The notes beneath the pieces are model-generated. The model saw only the letters and a program-made list of their open reading frames with translations, searched no databases and was not told where the DNA came from. Of a stretch of DNA of 64,000 bases, positions 17,546 to 30,615 are shown in pieces. The translations under genes were made by a program, and so were the position numbers. Origin of the DNA: Nannocystis sp. GTDB lineage: Bacteria > Myxococcota_A > Polyangia > Nannocystales > Nannocystaceae. Where the stretch lies: positions 372,001-436,000 of the forward strand of contig NZ_JADJNN010000003.1 of the NCBI RefSeq assembly GCF_016714285.1, written 5' to 3'. Position 1 is the first letter of the stretch. The number at the start of each line of letters is the position of its first letter.

Positions 17546-20465
17546 GGTGCTGGCGGTGATGCGGGCCATGGCCTGCTTCGCGGGGGTGGGCAGGCCCTTC
17601 TCGGCGGCGGCGCGGGTGGCGAGGATCTTGGCGGTGGTGAGTTCGCCCGCGGCCTCGCTGGCGAGGGCCAGGACCACGAGGGTGTCGGCGGGGCCGCGGC
17701 CCTCGCTCTCGTCGACGGACTTGAGGGCGCGCTTGCTGAGGGCGACGGCGCGGGGTTTGTCGCCGGCTTTGGCGGCAGCGAGGGCCTGGGCGGCGAGGGT
17801 GATCGGGTGGAGCGGGGCGATGGCGACGGCGCGGTCCTGGGCGTAGGCGAGGGTCTTTGGGTCGTCGCTGACGACGGCGAGCATGGTGAGGCGGGCGGCG
17901 GGGTCGAAGGACATGCCGTCGAGCTCGAGGCCCTCGCGCAGGCGCTGCTTCTCGGCCGTGACGTCGCCGGCGCGGCGGGCGAGCTCGGCGAGGCGGATGA
18001 CGGGCTCGATCGACTCTCGGTTGAAGCTGCGGGCCTTCTCGAGGTGGGGGCCGGCGGACTTCCACTGCGGGCCCTGGAGGAGCACCTCGGCGAGCAGCAT
18101 GCGCGGGCGGAAGCCGTCGCCGGGGCCCTGGACGAGCTCCTGCAGGGTGCGGGCGGCGGTGGTGTAGTCCTTCTGCTTGATCTCCTCGATGGCCTTGTGG
18201 AGGGTGCGGTCGCGGGCCTCGATCTTGCCCTTCGGGCTCGGTTGCCAGCCGGAGATGGTGCGGTCGAGGCGGGCGTGCATCCAGGCGTCGAACTCGGCCT
18301 CGACGGTGGGCATCGGCTTGCCGAGGTGCTGCTGGAAGAGGGCCTCGCTGGTGGCGCCGGTGGCGTAGCCCTTGAGCACGAGCATGAGCTTGGGGAGGCC
18401 GTAGGTCTCGCCGAGGTAGCGCATGGCCCAGGCGGCGGTGGCGTAGGCGACCTCCATCATGACGGGGCTCTGGGCGCGGAGGAAGGCGAGGTCGAGCTCG
18501 CCGAGCTTGCGCAGGCGGCCCTCGCGTCGGGCCTGGGCGAGCAGCTCGGCGCTCTCGCGGGCCCAGCTGGGGTCGGCGAGCTCGGACTCCCACTCGCTGA
18601 GGCCTTCGGTGAACCAGCGAGGGACGCGGCCGCGGCTGAGCTTGACGGCGTAGACGTGGGCGAGCTCGTGCCAGAGGACCTGATGGAAGTTGTGGGTGCC
18701 GGCGTAGGGGCCGACGCTGGTGATGAGGTTGCCGAAGCACACGCCGACGGCGCCGAGGCTGGGGACGCCGATGGTGCGCACGCTGAAGTCGTCGGGGTCG
18801 GCGAAGACCTCGATGCGGAGCGGGCCGGCGTGCATGCCGTAGCGGGCGTCGAGGGCCTTGCGGGCGCGCTCGATGGCGGCGACGAGGTCGGCCTGGACGA
18901 ACTCGGCGTCTTGTTTGGGGAGGCGGAGGTTGAGGTCGCCGCTGGTGATGTCGGTGTAGTTGGGGTCGATGCGTTGTTCGTAGAGGTCGAGGGTGTTGCG
19001 GGTGCGCTCGTTGAAGCGGTCGCGCTTCCAGGCGCGGGCGAGGGCGGCGCGGCCCTCGGTCTCCTTGCCGAGGCGGAGCAGGTTGAGGCCGTGCGCGGAC
19101 TGCAGGTAGGGGTCGTCGGGGGCGCGGGCGACGGCTTCGCTGAGGATCGCGCTCGCTCTGCTCGTAGAGGTGCATCGAGACGAGGACGTCGTTGAGGGCC
19201 AGGTAGAAGGGAGTGGGCGCGGGGGAGAGGGTGAGGGCCTCGTCGCGGGCGCGGGTGAAGGCGGCTTCGTCGTCGGCGGAGATGCCGGCGGCGGCGAGGA
19301 CGGCGAGGCCGACGGGGTGGCGCGGGTGGACGCGGAGGATCTGGTCGCGGGCGCGGGTGATGGCCTCGTCGCGGCGGCCCTCGACGAGGGCGATGCGGGC
19401 GAGCACGCCGTGGGCCTCGGGGTGGCGCGGGTTGGTCTGCAGGGCGGCCTCGGCGGCCTCGCTGGCGGCGGCGAGGCGGAGCTCCTCGAGGTGCGCGAGG
19501 GCCATGCCGGCGAGCGCGTCGGGCTGCCAGGCGTCGCGCGCGAGGATCACGTTGTAGGTGTCGGCGGCCTCGCTGGCGGCGTACTTCTCGCGGAACACGG
19601 CGCCGCGCAGGAGCAGCACGCGGTCCTGGACGACGAAGCCCGGCTCGGGGCCGGTGGTGGGGGCCGGTAACTTCTCGGCCTCGGCGAGGACCATGTTGGC
19701 GTCGTGGAAGGCGCCGCTGCTGCCGCGGGCGAGGGCGGCGCGGGCGACGGCGACGAGGGCCTCGGCGCTGGCGGCCTTGCCGGCGTCGTAGGCGTCGTAG
19801 AGGCCGTCCATGAGGGCGCGCGCGGTCGGGTCGGAGCCGCGGCCGGTGCTGACGCGCAGCGCCAGCAGCTCGCCGCGGGCGGACAGGTCGTCGGGGTCGT
19901 GGGCGACGGCTTGATTGAGCAGGGTCTCGGCGCCGGCGGGGTCGCCTCGCACGAGGCGCAGGCGGGCGTGCATGCGCAGGCGTGGGTTCATCGCCTTGCC
20001 CTTGCCTGGCCTTTCGGACAGGAGGGCCTCGGCGTCGTCGTAGGCGCCGGTGGAGAGGAGGGCGTGGGCGAGGGTGAGGCGGAGGGACTCGTCGGCGGGG
20101 GCGCGACGGAGGGCGTCCTTCAAGAAGGTGGCGGCGCCCTCGGGGTTGGCGTGGGCGAGGGCATCGAGGGCGGCGGCGAGGGAGGCGACGGGAGTGGGTG
20201 GCGGGCGCTTCGCACGTTCCTTCACGGGTGCGGCGTCGTCGAGCTCGGGGACCTCGACCTCGCGCGGCGAGCCCTCGTCGAGCGTGTCGTCGGTGTCGGA
20301 GATCTCGGGGCCCGTGGCAGGCACGATCGTCGCGGGGCGCTTGGTGCAGGCGGTGCCCGAGGCGAGTCCGAGGAGCAGTGAAGCCGCGAGCAAGCGCACA
20401 GGAACGTGGCCCACGAACAGACCTCCGATGAGGTGCGTGAGGCGAGGCAGCCGGGGACTACGCAT
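17534..20465 (-). pseudogene. TPR lipoprotein with HExxH peptidase domain, broken by a frameshift near 19155
   Basis: The 5' part (20465 to about 19155) encodes a signal peptide with lipobox LASGTAC and then TPR-like helices (ATFLKDALRRAPADESLRLT type). At the codons for LYEQSE the frame is lost. The continuation lies in another frame, from AILSEAVARAPDDPY onward, through HELAHVYAVKL and WFTEGLSEWES, to a stop at 17534. HExxH with a downstream Glu is the gluzincin (peptidase MA-like) zinc site. One extra base, or a 2-base loss, in about 19146-19165 explains it. Both halves have good codon use, so this is a sequencing error, a very young mutation or programmed slippage. If intact, the protein would be about 975 aa and exported. 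Confidence 0.8.
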
Positions 20466-20532
20466 CGGCGGCGAATTCTGCTGGTCAGCGCGCGCTCTGT
20501 CAAACGGACGCGTCGCTGCTATGCTGGCGACC

Positions 20533-21039
20533 ATGGCGGCGTCCTCCAGTACCCACACGGCCTACCCGGCCGAGGTCTACGAGACCTTCGACAGCTTCAT
20601 GCAGCAGGTGATCAAGGATACCTACGAGCGCGGGGCCAAGCGCCCGGAGTTCGTCGCGCTGGTGCTGGCGTCGGGCGAGTTGATCCCGATGGCGTGGGGA
20701 CGGATGCGGAAGAGCGGGCTGCGCGAGCTGGCGGTGGGCGTGGGTGGGGTGGTCGCGCTGCGCTACGGCCTGGCTTACATCATCAGCGGTCCGGTCGGGC
20801 TGGCGCTGACGGGCTTCACGGTGGCGACGATGATCTCGTTCTTCTGGTCGAATCAGAAGGCGGTGCTGGCCCGACGCAAGCCGTACAAGCAGCTGATCAA
20901 CGACACGCGCGAGAAGTTCGAGGACATCCAGGCTCGCTACCACGACGGGGTGTACGACGCGGGCGAGCGGGCGCTGATGGTCGAGGGGTTGATCCGTCGC
21001 ATGCTCGGGCAGATCGAGGCGCCGGTCGCCGAGGGCTGA
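20533..21039 (+). CDS. Small membrane protein of unknown function
   Basis: A 168-aa protein; ATG 20533 is chosen (20521 is also in frame). A soluble N-terminal half (YETFDSFMQQVIKDTYERG) is followed by two adjacent hydrophobic segments (about residues 65-105, ending MISFFW). A basic, helical C-terminal tail contains NDTREKFEDIQARYHDG. This suggests a hairpin membrane anchor with a cytoplasmic coiled tail. I know no family. It is divergent from the TPR lipoprotein, the two starts lying about 70 bp apart. Confidence 0.7.
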   Translation: MAASSSTHTAYPAEVYETFDSFMQQVIKDTYERGAKRPEFVALVLASGELIPMAWGRMRKSGLRELAVGVGGVVALRYGLAYIISGPVGLALTGFTVATMISFFWSNQKAVLARRKPYKQLINDTREKFEDIQARYHDGVYDAGERALMVEGLIRRMLGQIEAPVAEG

Positions 21040-21800
21040 GCGGCGCGCGCGAGCGCTGAAGTCGGCGCCTGCAAGATTGTCCATGCGCGCCGATTCTGTC
21101 CGGCGGCGGCCACTTCGGACAGGCGTACGGGCAAGCGTCCGTGCGGCGGTCCAGCGGGCCGAGGGACGATGCGCGAGGAACTGCGTTCACTGTGCTTTGG
21201 GACATGGCCGATCGGTCAGGTTCTCGGACTCGAGCACGCGACCCTCCGGGTTTCCGGTCCGGGGCGAGACGCACGAGCGCGGCGGCGAGGTGCGGTCGTC
21301 GGTCGAACGGTGGCGGTGGTGCAGGCGTGAGGCGCCGAGGCCAGCGAGGGCGCCGAGCATGACGTCGACGTGGTCGTGGTCCGCCGGGGCAGCGCCAGCG
21401 TCGGGACGCTATCGCACCGCGAGCGCATGAGCCAGGTTGGTTGTCTCAGGCTGGCCTGGATCTTGCTGTGGGGTTCGGGTCCTGATGTCGACCAAGCCCG
21501 AAGTCCCGTGGGTCTACCTCTGCTTGAAGGTGCAGTACGCGTGGCCGCAGGCGGGTGCGCGGTTGGCCCTCGGCCTCCCGCACGCGTGGCCGGCCAATGC
21601 GCTGGGCGAGCCGCGCCAGCCGGTGGGCGTCTCGCAGGGGCTGGCGCTGGCACAGCCGTGATCGCGGGCGCGGCGAGGGTCGCGGCGAGATCGTTGCCGG
21701 TGCACGGTGTGGGCGGCCGGCGATGGTCAAGCACGGTGGGTTGTCAGGTCGATGGCGAGTGGGCGTAAGGTGGCGCCCGCCCTGATGGGCGGGAGACGCC
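21040..21800. other. Gene-free stretch, 760 bp
   Basis: Open frames here lack conserved motifs and overlap each other on both strands, and I cannot support a gene. A hairpin of the dispersed-palindrome type (CTGTCCG at 21096-21102, CGGACAG at 21116-21122, 13-nt loop) lies near the left end, with a half element (TTTGGGACATGG) near 21197. It may contain a decayed gene. The GGGAG at about 21790 is the likely ribosome binding site for the next gene. Confidence 0.5.
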
Positions 21801-22826
21801 ATGCAATACCGACAGCTGGGCCGTAGCGGCCTGCGAGTATCGACGCTGTGCCTCGGCACGATGACCTTCGGCGAGGCGGACGCGACCTCGTTCATGCACA
21901 ACGTCGGCTGCGACGAGGCGACGGCCGGGCGCATCATGGACGAGGCGCTCGCCGCGGGGGTCAACTTCTTCGACACGGCCGATGTGTACGGCAACGACGG
22001 GCTCACGGAGCAGGTGATCGGTCGCTGGTTCGCGGCGAGCAAGCGGCGCGACGACGTGGTGCTGGCCACGAAGTTCCGCTTTCGCATGAACAAGGGCCCG
22101 AACGGGACCGGGGCGGCGAGGCTCCGGATCGTGCGGGCGGTGGAGGACAGCCTGCGGCGGCTGCAGACCGATCGCATCGATCTGTATCAGGTGCACATGC
22201 AGGACATCGACACGCCGGAGGACGAGACCCTGCGCGCGCTCGATGACCTGGTGCGGCAGGGCAAGGTGCTCTACTTCGGGGTCAGCAACTACGCGGCCTA
22301 CCGCCTGATGGAGAGCCTGTGGACCAGCGAGCGCGAGCGGCTCGAGCGCTTCGTCGCGTTCCAGGCGCAGTACAGCCTGGTGGTCCGCGACATCGAGCGG
22401 GAGCACGTGCCGCTGTGCCAGAAGCACGGGCTGGGGATCTTGCCGTGGTCGCCGCTCGCGGGTGGCTTCCTCTCGGGCAAGCTGAGCCGCGACGAGCCGC
22501 CGCCGAGCGGGTCGCGGCTGGCGGCGTGGAAGGAGCGGCGCGCGGCCTTCGACAACGATCGCAACTGGAAGATCATCGATGAGCTGCGGGCGGTGGCGCA
22601 GGCGTTGGGGGCCACGCCGTCGCAGGTGGCGCTGGCGTGGTGCCTGCAGCGGCCGGGGATCACGTCGGTGATCTTCGGGGCGCGCTCTTCGGAGCAGCTG
22701 CACGACAACCTCAAGTCGGCAGAGCTGGTGCTGAGCCCCGAGCTGGCGCAGCGGCTCGACGCGGCCTCGGCGTTCCCGCTCGGATACCCGTACGAGTTCA
22801 TGCGCAGCATCCAGGGTCGCTGGTAG
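21801..22826 (+). CDS. Aldo/keto reductase
   Basis: A 341-aa NADPH-dependent oxidoreductase of the AKR (YajO/potassium-channel-beta-like) type. The catalytic tetrad can be read: Asp and Tyr in FFDTADVYGND, Lys in VLATKFRF and His in YQVHMQD. The cofactor-binding C-terminal part has SPLAGGFLSGKL and IFGARSSEQLHDNL. A GGGAG ribosome binding site lies 6-7 nt before ATG. The physiological substrate is unknown. The gene ends one base before the stop of the convergent LD-carboxypeptidase gene. Confidence 0.93.
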   Translation: MQYRQLGRSGLRVSTLCLGTMTFGEADATSFMHNVGCDEATAGRIMDEALAAGVNFFDTADVYGNDGLTEQVIGRWFAASKRRDDVVLATKFRFRMNKGPNGTGAARLRIVRAVEDSLRRLQTDRIDLYQVHMQDIDTPEDETLRALDDLVRQGKVLYFGVSNYAAYRLMESLWTSERERLERFVAFQAQYSLVVRDIEREHVPLCQKHGLGILPWSPLAGGFLSGKLSRDEPPPSGSRLAAWKERRAAFDNDRNWKIIDELRAVAQALGATPSQVALAWCLQRPGITSVIFGARSSEQLHDNLKSAELVLSPELAQRLDAASAFPLGYPYEFMRSIQGRW

Positions 22827-23768
22827 TCAGTCGGCCACGGGCTCGAGCAGGTACAGCGCGGCGTTGTCGGCGTCGAGGCGGACCCGGCTGCCGAAGGGCA
22901 GGGCCGCGTTGCGGGTCGGCAGGTGGCCGAAGGGGAAGCCGGTGACGACCGGCACGCCGAGCACGCCGAGGCGCTCGAGCACGACGGCCTCGGCGTTCGG
23001 GCTGTCGGGGTTGCCGGTCGCGGGCTCCTCGCAGGCGTGCAGCTGGCCGACGGCGACGCCCCGGACGCCGCGCAGGGCCCCGCTGCTGAGCAGCTGGGTG
23101 AGCGCGCGGTCGATGCGGTAGGGCCGCTCGCCGACCTCCTCGAGCGCGAGGACGCAGCCGGCGAGGCTGGGCATGAAGCGGGTGCCGACGAGCGAGCGGA
23201 GGAGCTCTAGGTTGGCGGTGACGAGCGGGCCCTCGACGCAGCCGCCGCGGAGGACGACGCCGGAGCCGGCGACGAGGGCTCCGGGGTCGTCGCCCGTGAG
23301 GAGGAGGGCGAGGCGTGCGTGGTCGTCGTTGTCGAGCTCGCCTAACTGGGTGAGGACGGGGCCGTGCACGCCGACGAGGCCGGTGCAGACGTGGGCCCAC
23401 GCGAGCAGGGCGGTGACGTCGGAGAAGCCGACGATGAGCTTGGGGGCGGCGGCGAGGCGAGCGGGGTCGAGGCGAGCGAGCAGTCGCGTGAGTCCGTAGC
23501 CGCCGCGGGCGCACACGATCGCGTCGATCTCGGGGTCGGCCAGCGCGGTGGCCAGCGCGGCGAGGCGTGTGTCGTCGTCGCCGGCGAAGTAGCCGACGCG
23601 CGCGGCGAGGTTGGGGGCGAGCGAGAACTCACCCGCAGCGGGGCCCAGGGCGGCTCGCAGGGCCATGATGCCGGCCTCGAGGCGATCGGGCGGGACGGGA
23701 CCCGAGGGGGCGGCGATGTGGATGCGGGCGCCTGGGCGGATGGCGCGCGGGCGCAGTGGGTGCGGCAC
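22827..23768 (-). CDS. S66 family LD-carboxypeptidase (LdcA/MccF type)
   Basis: A 313-aa protein beginning at GTG 23768, since the conserved region starts just after (RPGARIHIAAPSGPV) and sequence upstream is not coding. The nucleophile serine lies in GFSDVTALL, preceded by CARGGYGLTRLL; the Glu and His of the Ser-Glu-His triad are expected in the C-terminal half (ALEEVGERPYR, FGHLPTRN). LdcA removes the terminal D-alanine from murein tetrapeptides during recycling, while MccF cleaves microcin C-type antibiotics; the sequence alone does not decide. There is no signal peptide. Confidence 0.88.
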   Translation of the reverse strand: MPHPLRPRAIRPGARIHIAAPSGPVPPDRLEAGIMALRAALGPAAGEFSLAPNLAARVGYFAGDDDTRLAALATALADPEIDAIVCARGGYGLTRLLARLDPARLAAAPKLIVGFSDVTALLAWAHVCTGLVGVHGPVLTQLGELDNDDHARLALLLTGDDPGALVAGSGVVLRGGCVEGPLVTANLELLRSLVGTRFMPSLAGCVLALEEVGERPYRIDRALTQLLSSGALRGVRGVAVGQLHACEEPATGNPDSPNAEAVVLERLGVLGVPVVTGFPFGHLPTRNAALPFGSRVRLDADNAALYLLEPVAD

Positions 23769-23916
23769 GGCGGCGGGACAATAACAGTCGGCGAGGGCGT
23801 CAGAAATCCCCGGCCGCAAAGCATCCTGGGCCGTGGACAACGGGCGTATCCGGCCCGTACCCTTGCCCGCCCGCTTCCGTTTGGTGGCCCCAGGCCCGCG
23901 GGAACCCCATATCGCC

Positions 23917-27096
<3,180 letters not shown>

Positions 27097-27118
27097 GCGG
27101 TGGAACCTGGCCGAAGGG

Positions 27119-28483
27119 TCAGGTTCTTCGACGCACGCGGACGCCGATCTTGCCGGCGGGGCCGACCGGGACGTTGAAGCGGTGGCGGGTGTCGCGGTTG
27201 CCGGGCTCGGGGATGAAGTCGAAGCGCTGGGTCAGCAGCGACAGCACGATCTTCGCCTCGAGCAGGGAGAAGTGCTGGCCGACGCAGCTGCGGGGGCCGT
27301 TGATAAAGGGGAGCCAGCGCCAGGCCTGCCCCGGGGCGTCGCTGAGGAAGCGATCGGGGCGGAAGGCGTCGGGCTCGGGCCACTGCTGCGGGTCGCGGTG
27401 CAGGGCCTGGAGGTGGAGCATGACCAGGCAGCCGGCGGGGACCAGGTAGTCGCCGAAGTGGTCGTCGGCGACGGCCTTGCGGGTGACGATCGGGACGATG
27501 TTGAAGATCCGCAGGGCCTCCTTGAGGCAGGCGCCAGCGTAATCGAGGCGCTTGAGCGTCTCGTAGTCGGGCATCGCGTCGCCGCGGAAGGCCTCGTCGG
27601 CGGCGTCGCGCAGGCGGGCGAGGCAGTCGGGGTGGCGCATCAGGCTGTGCAGGGTCCAGGTGAGCATCGCGCTCGAGGTGTCGTGACCGGCGAAGAGCAT
27701 GGTCTTCAGCTCGTCGCTGACGAGGGTCGCGGTCTCGGCGGTCCAGGGCTCATGGGCGAGGCTGACGAGCAGCATGTCGAGCATGTCGACCGCGGGTCGG
27801 TCGGGCTCGGCCTGGCGCTGGCGCTGGCGGGCGTCGATCTTGGCGCGGAGGAACAGGTCGAGCTCGCGCAGGGAGCGGTCGTAGTGGAAGCGGGCGGGGA
27901 TCGGGAGGTGGGCGCGGAGGGGCAGCCAGACCCGGCGGTTGGCCTCGGCGACGAGCGGCTCGTAGAGGCGCGGCAGGACCTCGTCGCTCTCCTCCGGCGT
28001 CATCGACAGGGTGGCCTCGGCGATCACCTGCAGGGTGAGGCGGCGAAACAGGGCGCCGACGTCGACGACGGTGCCGCGACGGGCGTGGTCGGCGAGCGAC
28101 TCGCTGCTGCGGTCGACGGCGCGGCGGGTCACGTCGGCGACGTTGCGCAGGGCGTCGATGCGAAAGGCCCTGGCGAGGGTGGCCCGCTGGCGCTTCCACA
28201 GCGGGCCGTCGCTGGTGAGCAGGCCGTTGCCGAGCAGGCCGAGGAAGGGGGCCATGCTGCGGATGTCCTTGACGTAGTTGTCGGCGTTGCCGAGCAGGAC
28301 CTGGCGGACGACCTCGGGGTCGGAGCTGGCGATGTAGGTGGCGCCGGGGATCTTGAAACGCAGGGTCGGGCCGCGCTCGCGCAGCCAGCCCTCCATGACG
28401 TCCCACGGCGCGCCGGTGACGAGGCGCGCCATGTGGCCGACGATCGGCAGGTGTTGCGGCGCCAGGGGGATCTCTCGGGCCAT
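27119..28483 (-). CDS. Cytochrome P450
   Basis: A 454-aa soluble P450. The I-helix motif is AGHDTSSAML, the ExxR is KEALR, and the haem-binding loop is FINGPRSCVGQHF, with the cysteine thiolate ligand. The sequence style (PIVGHMARL start, FRPDRFLSD) is closest to CYP102/CYP3-like class E bacterial P450s. No ferredoxin or reductase gene lies nearby, so the electron donor is elsewhere. It is upstream of nothing obvious; the amine oxidase gene lies 80 bp behind it on the same strand, so the two could be co-transcribed. The substrate is unknown. Confidence 0.93.
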   Translation of the reverse strand: MAREIPLAPQHLPIVGHMARLVTGAPWDVMEGWLRERGPTLRFKIPGATYIASSDPEVVRQVLLGNADNYVKDIRSMAPFLGLLGNGLLTSDGPLWKRQRATLARAFRIDALRNVADVTRRAVDRSSESLADHARRGTVVDVGALFRRLTLQVIAEATLSMTPEESDEVLPRLYEPLVAEANRRVWLPLRAHLPIPARFHYDRSLRELDLFLRAKIDARQRQRQAEPDRPAVDMLDMLLVSLAHEPWTAETATLVSDELKTMLFAGHDTSSAMLTWTLHSLMRHPDCLARLRDAADEAFRGDAMPDYETLKRLDYAGACLKEALRIFNIVPIVTRKAVADDHFGDYLVPAGCLVMLHLQALHRDPQQWPEPDAFRPDRFLSDAPGQAWRWLPFINGPRSCVGQHFSLLEAKIVLSLLTQRFDFIPEPGNRDTRHRFNVPVGPAGKIGVRVRRRT

Positions 28484-28566
28484 CGGCGTCGCAGTGTCAG
28501 GGAGGCGAGGCGGGCCGCGCAAGGCCGCAGGAGATGCGGGCTCGCACCCGCGGCCAGCGGCGGCGC

Positions 28567-30024
28567 TCAGACGGTGGCGACGATCTCCTGCGCGGCGCGC
28601 TTGCCGGACTCGATCGCGCCCTGCATCCATCCGGCCCAGATCGAGGTGTGCTCGCCGGCGAAGTGGACGCGGCCCTCGGCGCGCTTGGCGACGGCGGCCA
28701 TCCACCACTGCCCGGGGAGGAAGTCGGTCCAGGCGCCCTGGACCCACGGGTCCTCGGCCCAGCAGTACTGGAAGAAGGCGAGCTTCTCGGCCTTGATCTC
28801 GGGGAAGAACTTCTCGATCGCGGTGAGGGCGAAGGCCTCGCGCTCGTCCATCGACTTGCCGCAGTAGGCGTCGGCGTGCTTCTCCTGGGTGTACGAGACG
28901 ATCATGCCCTTGGTGGAGCTGCCGGCCTGGACGTGGCTGAGGTCCCAGATGCGCTCGGCGTCGGTGTCGGTCTTGGCGATCTTGAGGCCGCCGATGCCCT
29001 CCTTCTCCCAGAAGCGGGTCTTGGTCTGGATGTAGCCGCGGCCGGCGTTCATCATGAACAGGCCGTCGATCGTCTTCATCTTGTCGTCGGCGAACTCGGG
29101 GACGATCGTCACGTCGCGCAGGGTGGTGAAGGGGAGGGTGCAGACGAGGTGGTCGGCGCTGAAGCTGACCTCGGCGCCGTCGTGCTCGGCGACGACGGTG
29201 ACGCCCTGCTCGTCGTGCTCGATGCGCATGACCTTGTGGGCGAGCAGGATGTTGTCCATGCCGACCTTCTCGGCGAGGCCCTTGGGCAGGAGGTCGTTGC
29301 CGCCGCGGATGTGGTAGGTCTTGTCCCAGTCCTGGTCGGCGACCTCGGCGACCATCCACGCGAGGGTGCCGATGGTGTAGACCTCGGCGCCGTTGTCGGC
29401 GGTGTAGAGCGGGAGGTAGGCCTCGCTGGCGCCGCGCTGGCGCAGGAAGTCGATCCAGATCTGGTCGTCGTACTTCTCGACGATGCCGGGCTTGGGGAAG
29501 CTGCCGTCGCGCGGGTTGCCGAACTCCTCGAAGGCGCCGGCGATGTACTCGGCCCAGGTGTCGCCGAGGGTGGCCTGGAGCTCGTTGGGCTTGAGGCCGG
29601 GCAGCGGCCAGTCCTCGCCCTCCTTGTGCATGAAGCGATTCGTGTCGAGGTAGTAGAGCGGGTCGCCGCCCGGGAACTCCTCGAGCTCGAGGCCGAGCTC
29701 GTCGACGTAGCCGAGAGTGTGGTCGTGGACATCGGGGATCCGGACCGCGCCGATCTCCGCGAGCTGGCCGTCCGCGAAGCCCTCGCGCAGGGTCCACACG
29801 CGGCCGCCGACGCGCTCGCGGCCCTCGAGGAGGGTGACCTCGTAGCCTTGCTTCTGCAGCTCGTAGGCGGCGCTCAGGCCGGACAGGCCGGCGCCGAGCA
29901 CGAGCACCGAGCGGCCGTCGCCCTTTGGTTCACCGCTGCTGTCGCCGCAGCCCAGCAGGGCGGCGGTGCCAGTCCACGAGAACAGGGCCATCACGCCACG
30001 TCGACTCAGAGTGTCTCGCTGCAT
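28567..30024 (-). CDS. FAD-dependent amine oxidase, Tat-exported
   Basis: A 485-aa flavoprotein. The N-terminus has twin arginines (LSRRGVMALF) and TAALLGC, so it is a likely Tat-exported lipoprotein. The FAD site GAGLSGLSAAYELQ is followed by LLEGRERVGGRVWT (the ERxGGR motif) and IGAVRIPDVH. Near the C-terminus, HFAGEHTSIWAGWMQGAIESG is the second flavin-binding motif of monoamine oxidase/L-amino acid oxidase relatives. It probably oxidises an amine or amino acid outside the cytoplasm and yields hydrogen peroxide, which in a predator could be a weapon; that is inference. Confidence 0.9.
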   Translation of the reverse strand: MQRDTLSRRGVMALFSWTGTAALLGCGDSSGEPKGDGRSVLVLGAGLSGLSAAYELQKQGYEVTLLEGRERVGGRVWTLREGFADGQLAEIGAVRIPDVHDHTLGYVDELGLELEEFPGGDPLYYLDTNRFMHKEGEDWPLPGLKPNELQATLGDTWAEYIAGAFEEFGNPRDGSFPKPGIVEKYDDQIWIDFLRQRGASEAYLPLYTADNGAEVYTIGTLAWMVAEVADQDWDKTYHIRGGNDLLPKGLAEKVGMDNILLAHKVMRIEHDEQGVTVVAEHDGAEVSFSADHLVCTLPFTTLRDVTIVPEFADDKMKTIDGLFMMNAGRGYIQTKTRFWEKEGIGGLKIAKTDTDAERIWDLSHVQAGSSTKGMIVSYTQEKHADAYCGKSMDEREAFALTAIEKFFPEIKAEKLAFFQYCWAEDPWVQGAWTDFLPGQWWMAAVAKRAEGRVHFAGEHTSIWAGWMQGAIESGKRAAQEIVATV

Positions 30025-30141
30025 CGTTATCTTCTCCGTCGTGGCGCCCCACGGCGCCCCGGCCGACTCTAAGCGGCCCCGCAGGTCGCCAGCAAGCCCG
30101 GTCCCAATCGCGGATCGCGTGTGGTATACAGCCGGCCGGGC

Positions 30142-30615
30142 ATGCGAGCACTCGGCCTCGACGTGGGCAGCAAGACCATCGGCGTCGCGGTCGCAGACCC
30201 GAGCGGGACGATCGCCACTGCACGCAGCGTCCTGGCCCGTCGCGGGCACGCGGCCGATGCGGCGGCGATCGCTGAATTGGCCCGCAGCGAGGCCGCAGAC
30301 GCGGTCGTGGTCGGCTTGCCGCTCGAGCTCGACGGCTCCGAGGGCCACCGCGCGCGCCTGGTCCTGCGCTTCGTGGCGGTGCTGCGAGCTGTCCTCAAGG
30401 ACATGCCGGGCCCTGTGACGCTGCACACCTGGGACGAGCGCTTCTCGACCGCGGCCGCCGAACGCACGCTGCTCGAGGCCGACCTGTCGCGGGCGCGTCG
30501 CAAGCAGCACGTCGACGCGGTGGCGGCCCAGTTCATCCTGCAGGGCTGGCTCGAGGCGCGGCGACGCGGTGGTGCGCCGGGCGCTGCGCTGGCGCCGGGC
30601 GGGGAGCTGGCGTGA
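30142..30615 (+). CDS. ruvX: Putative pre-16S rRNA nuclease / Holliday junction resolvase, YqgF
   Basis: A 157-aa RNase H-fold protein. LGLDVGSKTIGVAVADP has the first catalytic Asp, VVGLPLELDGS the central strand, and WDERFSTAAAER with the late KQHVDAVAAQFILQGWL the remaining acidic residues. E. coli YqgF matures the 5' end of 16S rRNA; the family was first described as resolvases. ATG 30142 begins exactly at MRALGLDVGS. It overlaps mltG by 4 bp, an order (ruvX-mltG) often conserved in bacteria. A copy of the palindrome encodes VLKDM (30389-30404). Confidence 0.93.
   Translation: MRALGLDVGSKTIGVAVADPSGTIATARSVLARRGHAADAAAIAELARSEAADAVVVGLPLELDGSEGHRARLVLRFVAVLRAVLKDMPGPVTLHTWDERFSTAAAERTLLEADLSRARRKQHVDAVAAQFILQGWLEARRRGGAPGAALAPGGELA

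Noticed and set aside
21040..21800. A tRNA or small RNA gene in the gene-free stretch
   Set aside because: No cloverleaf, anticodon arm or CCA-like end could be assembled by eye; only a short palindrome hairpin is present.
27106..27123. CCTGGCCGAAGGGTCAGG as an intrinsic terminator after secA
   Set aside because: Plausible stem, but no T-run and only 22 bp between the convergent genes; I left it as a weak relative of the dispersed palindrome.
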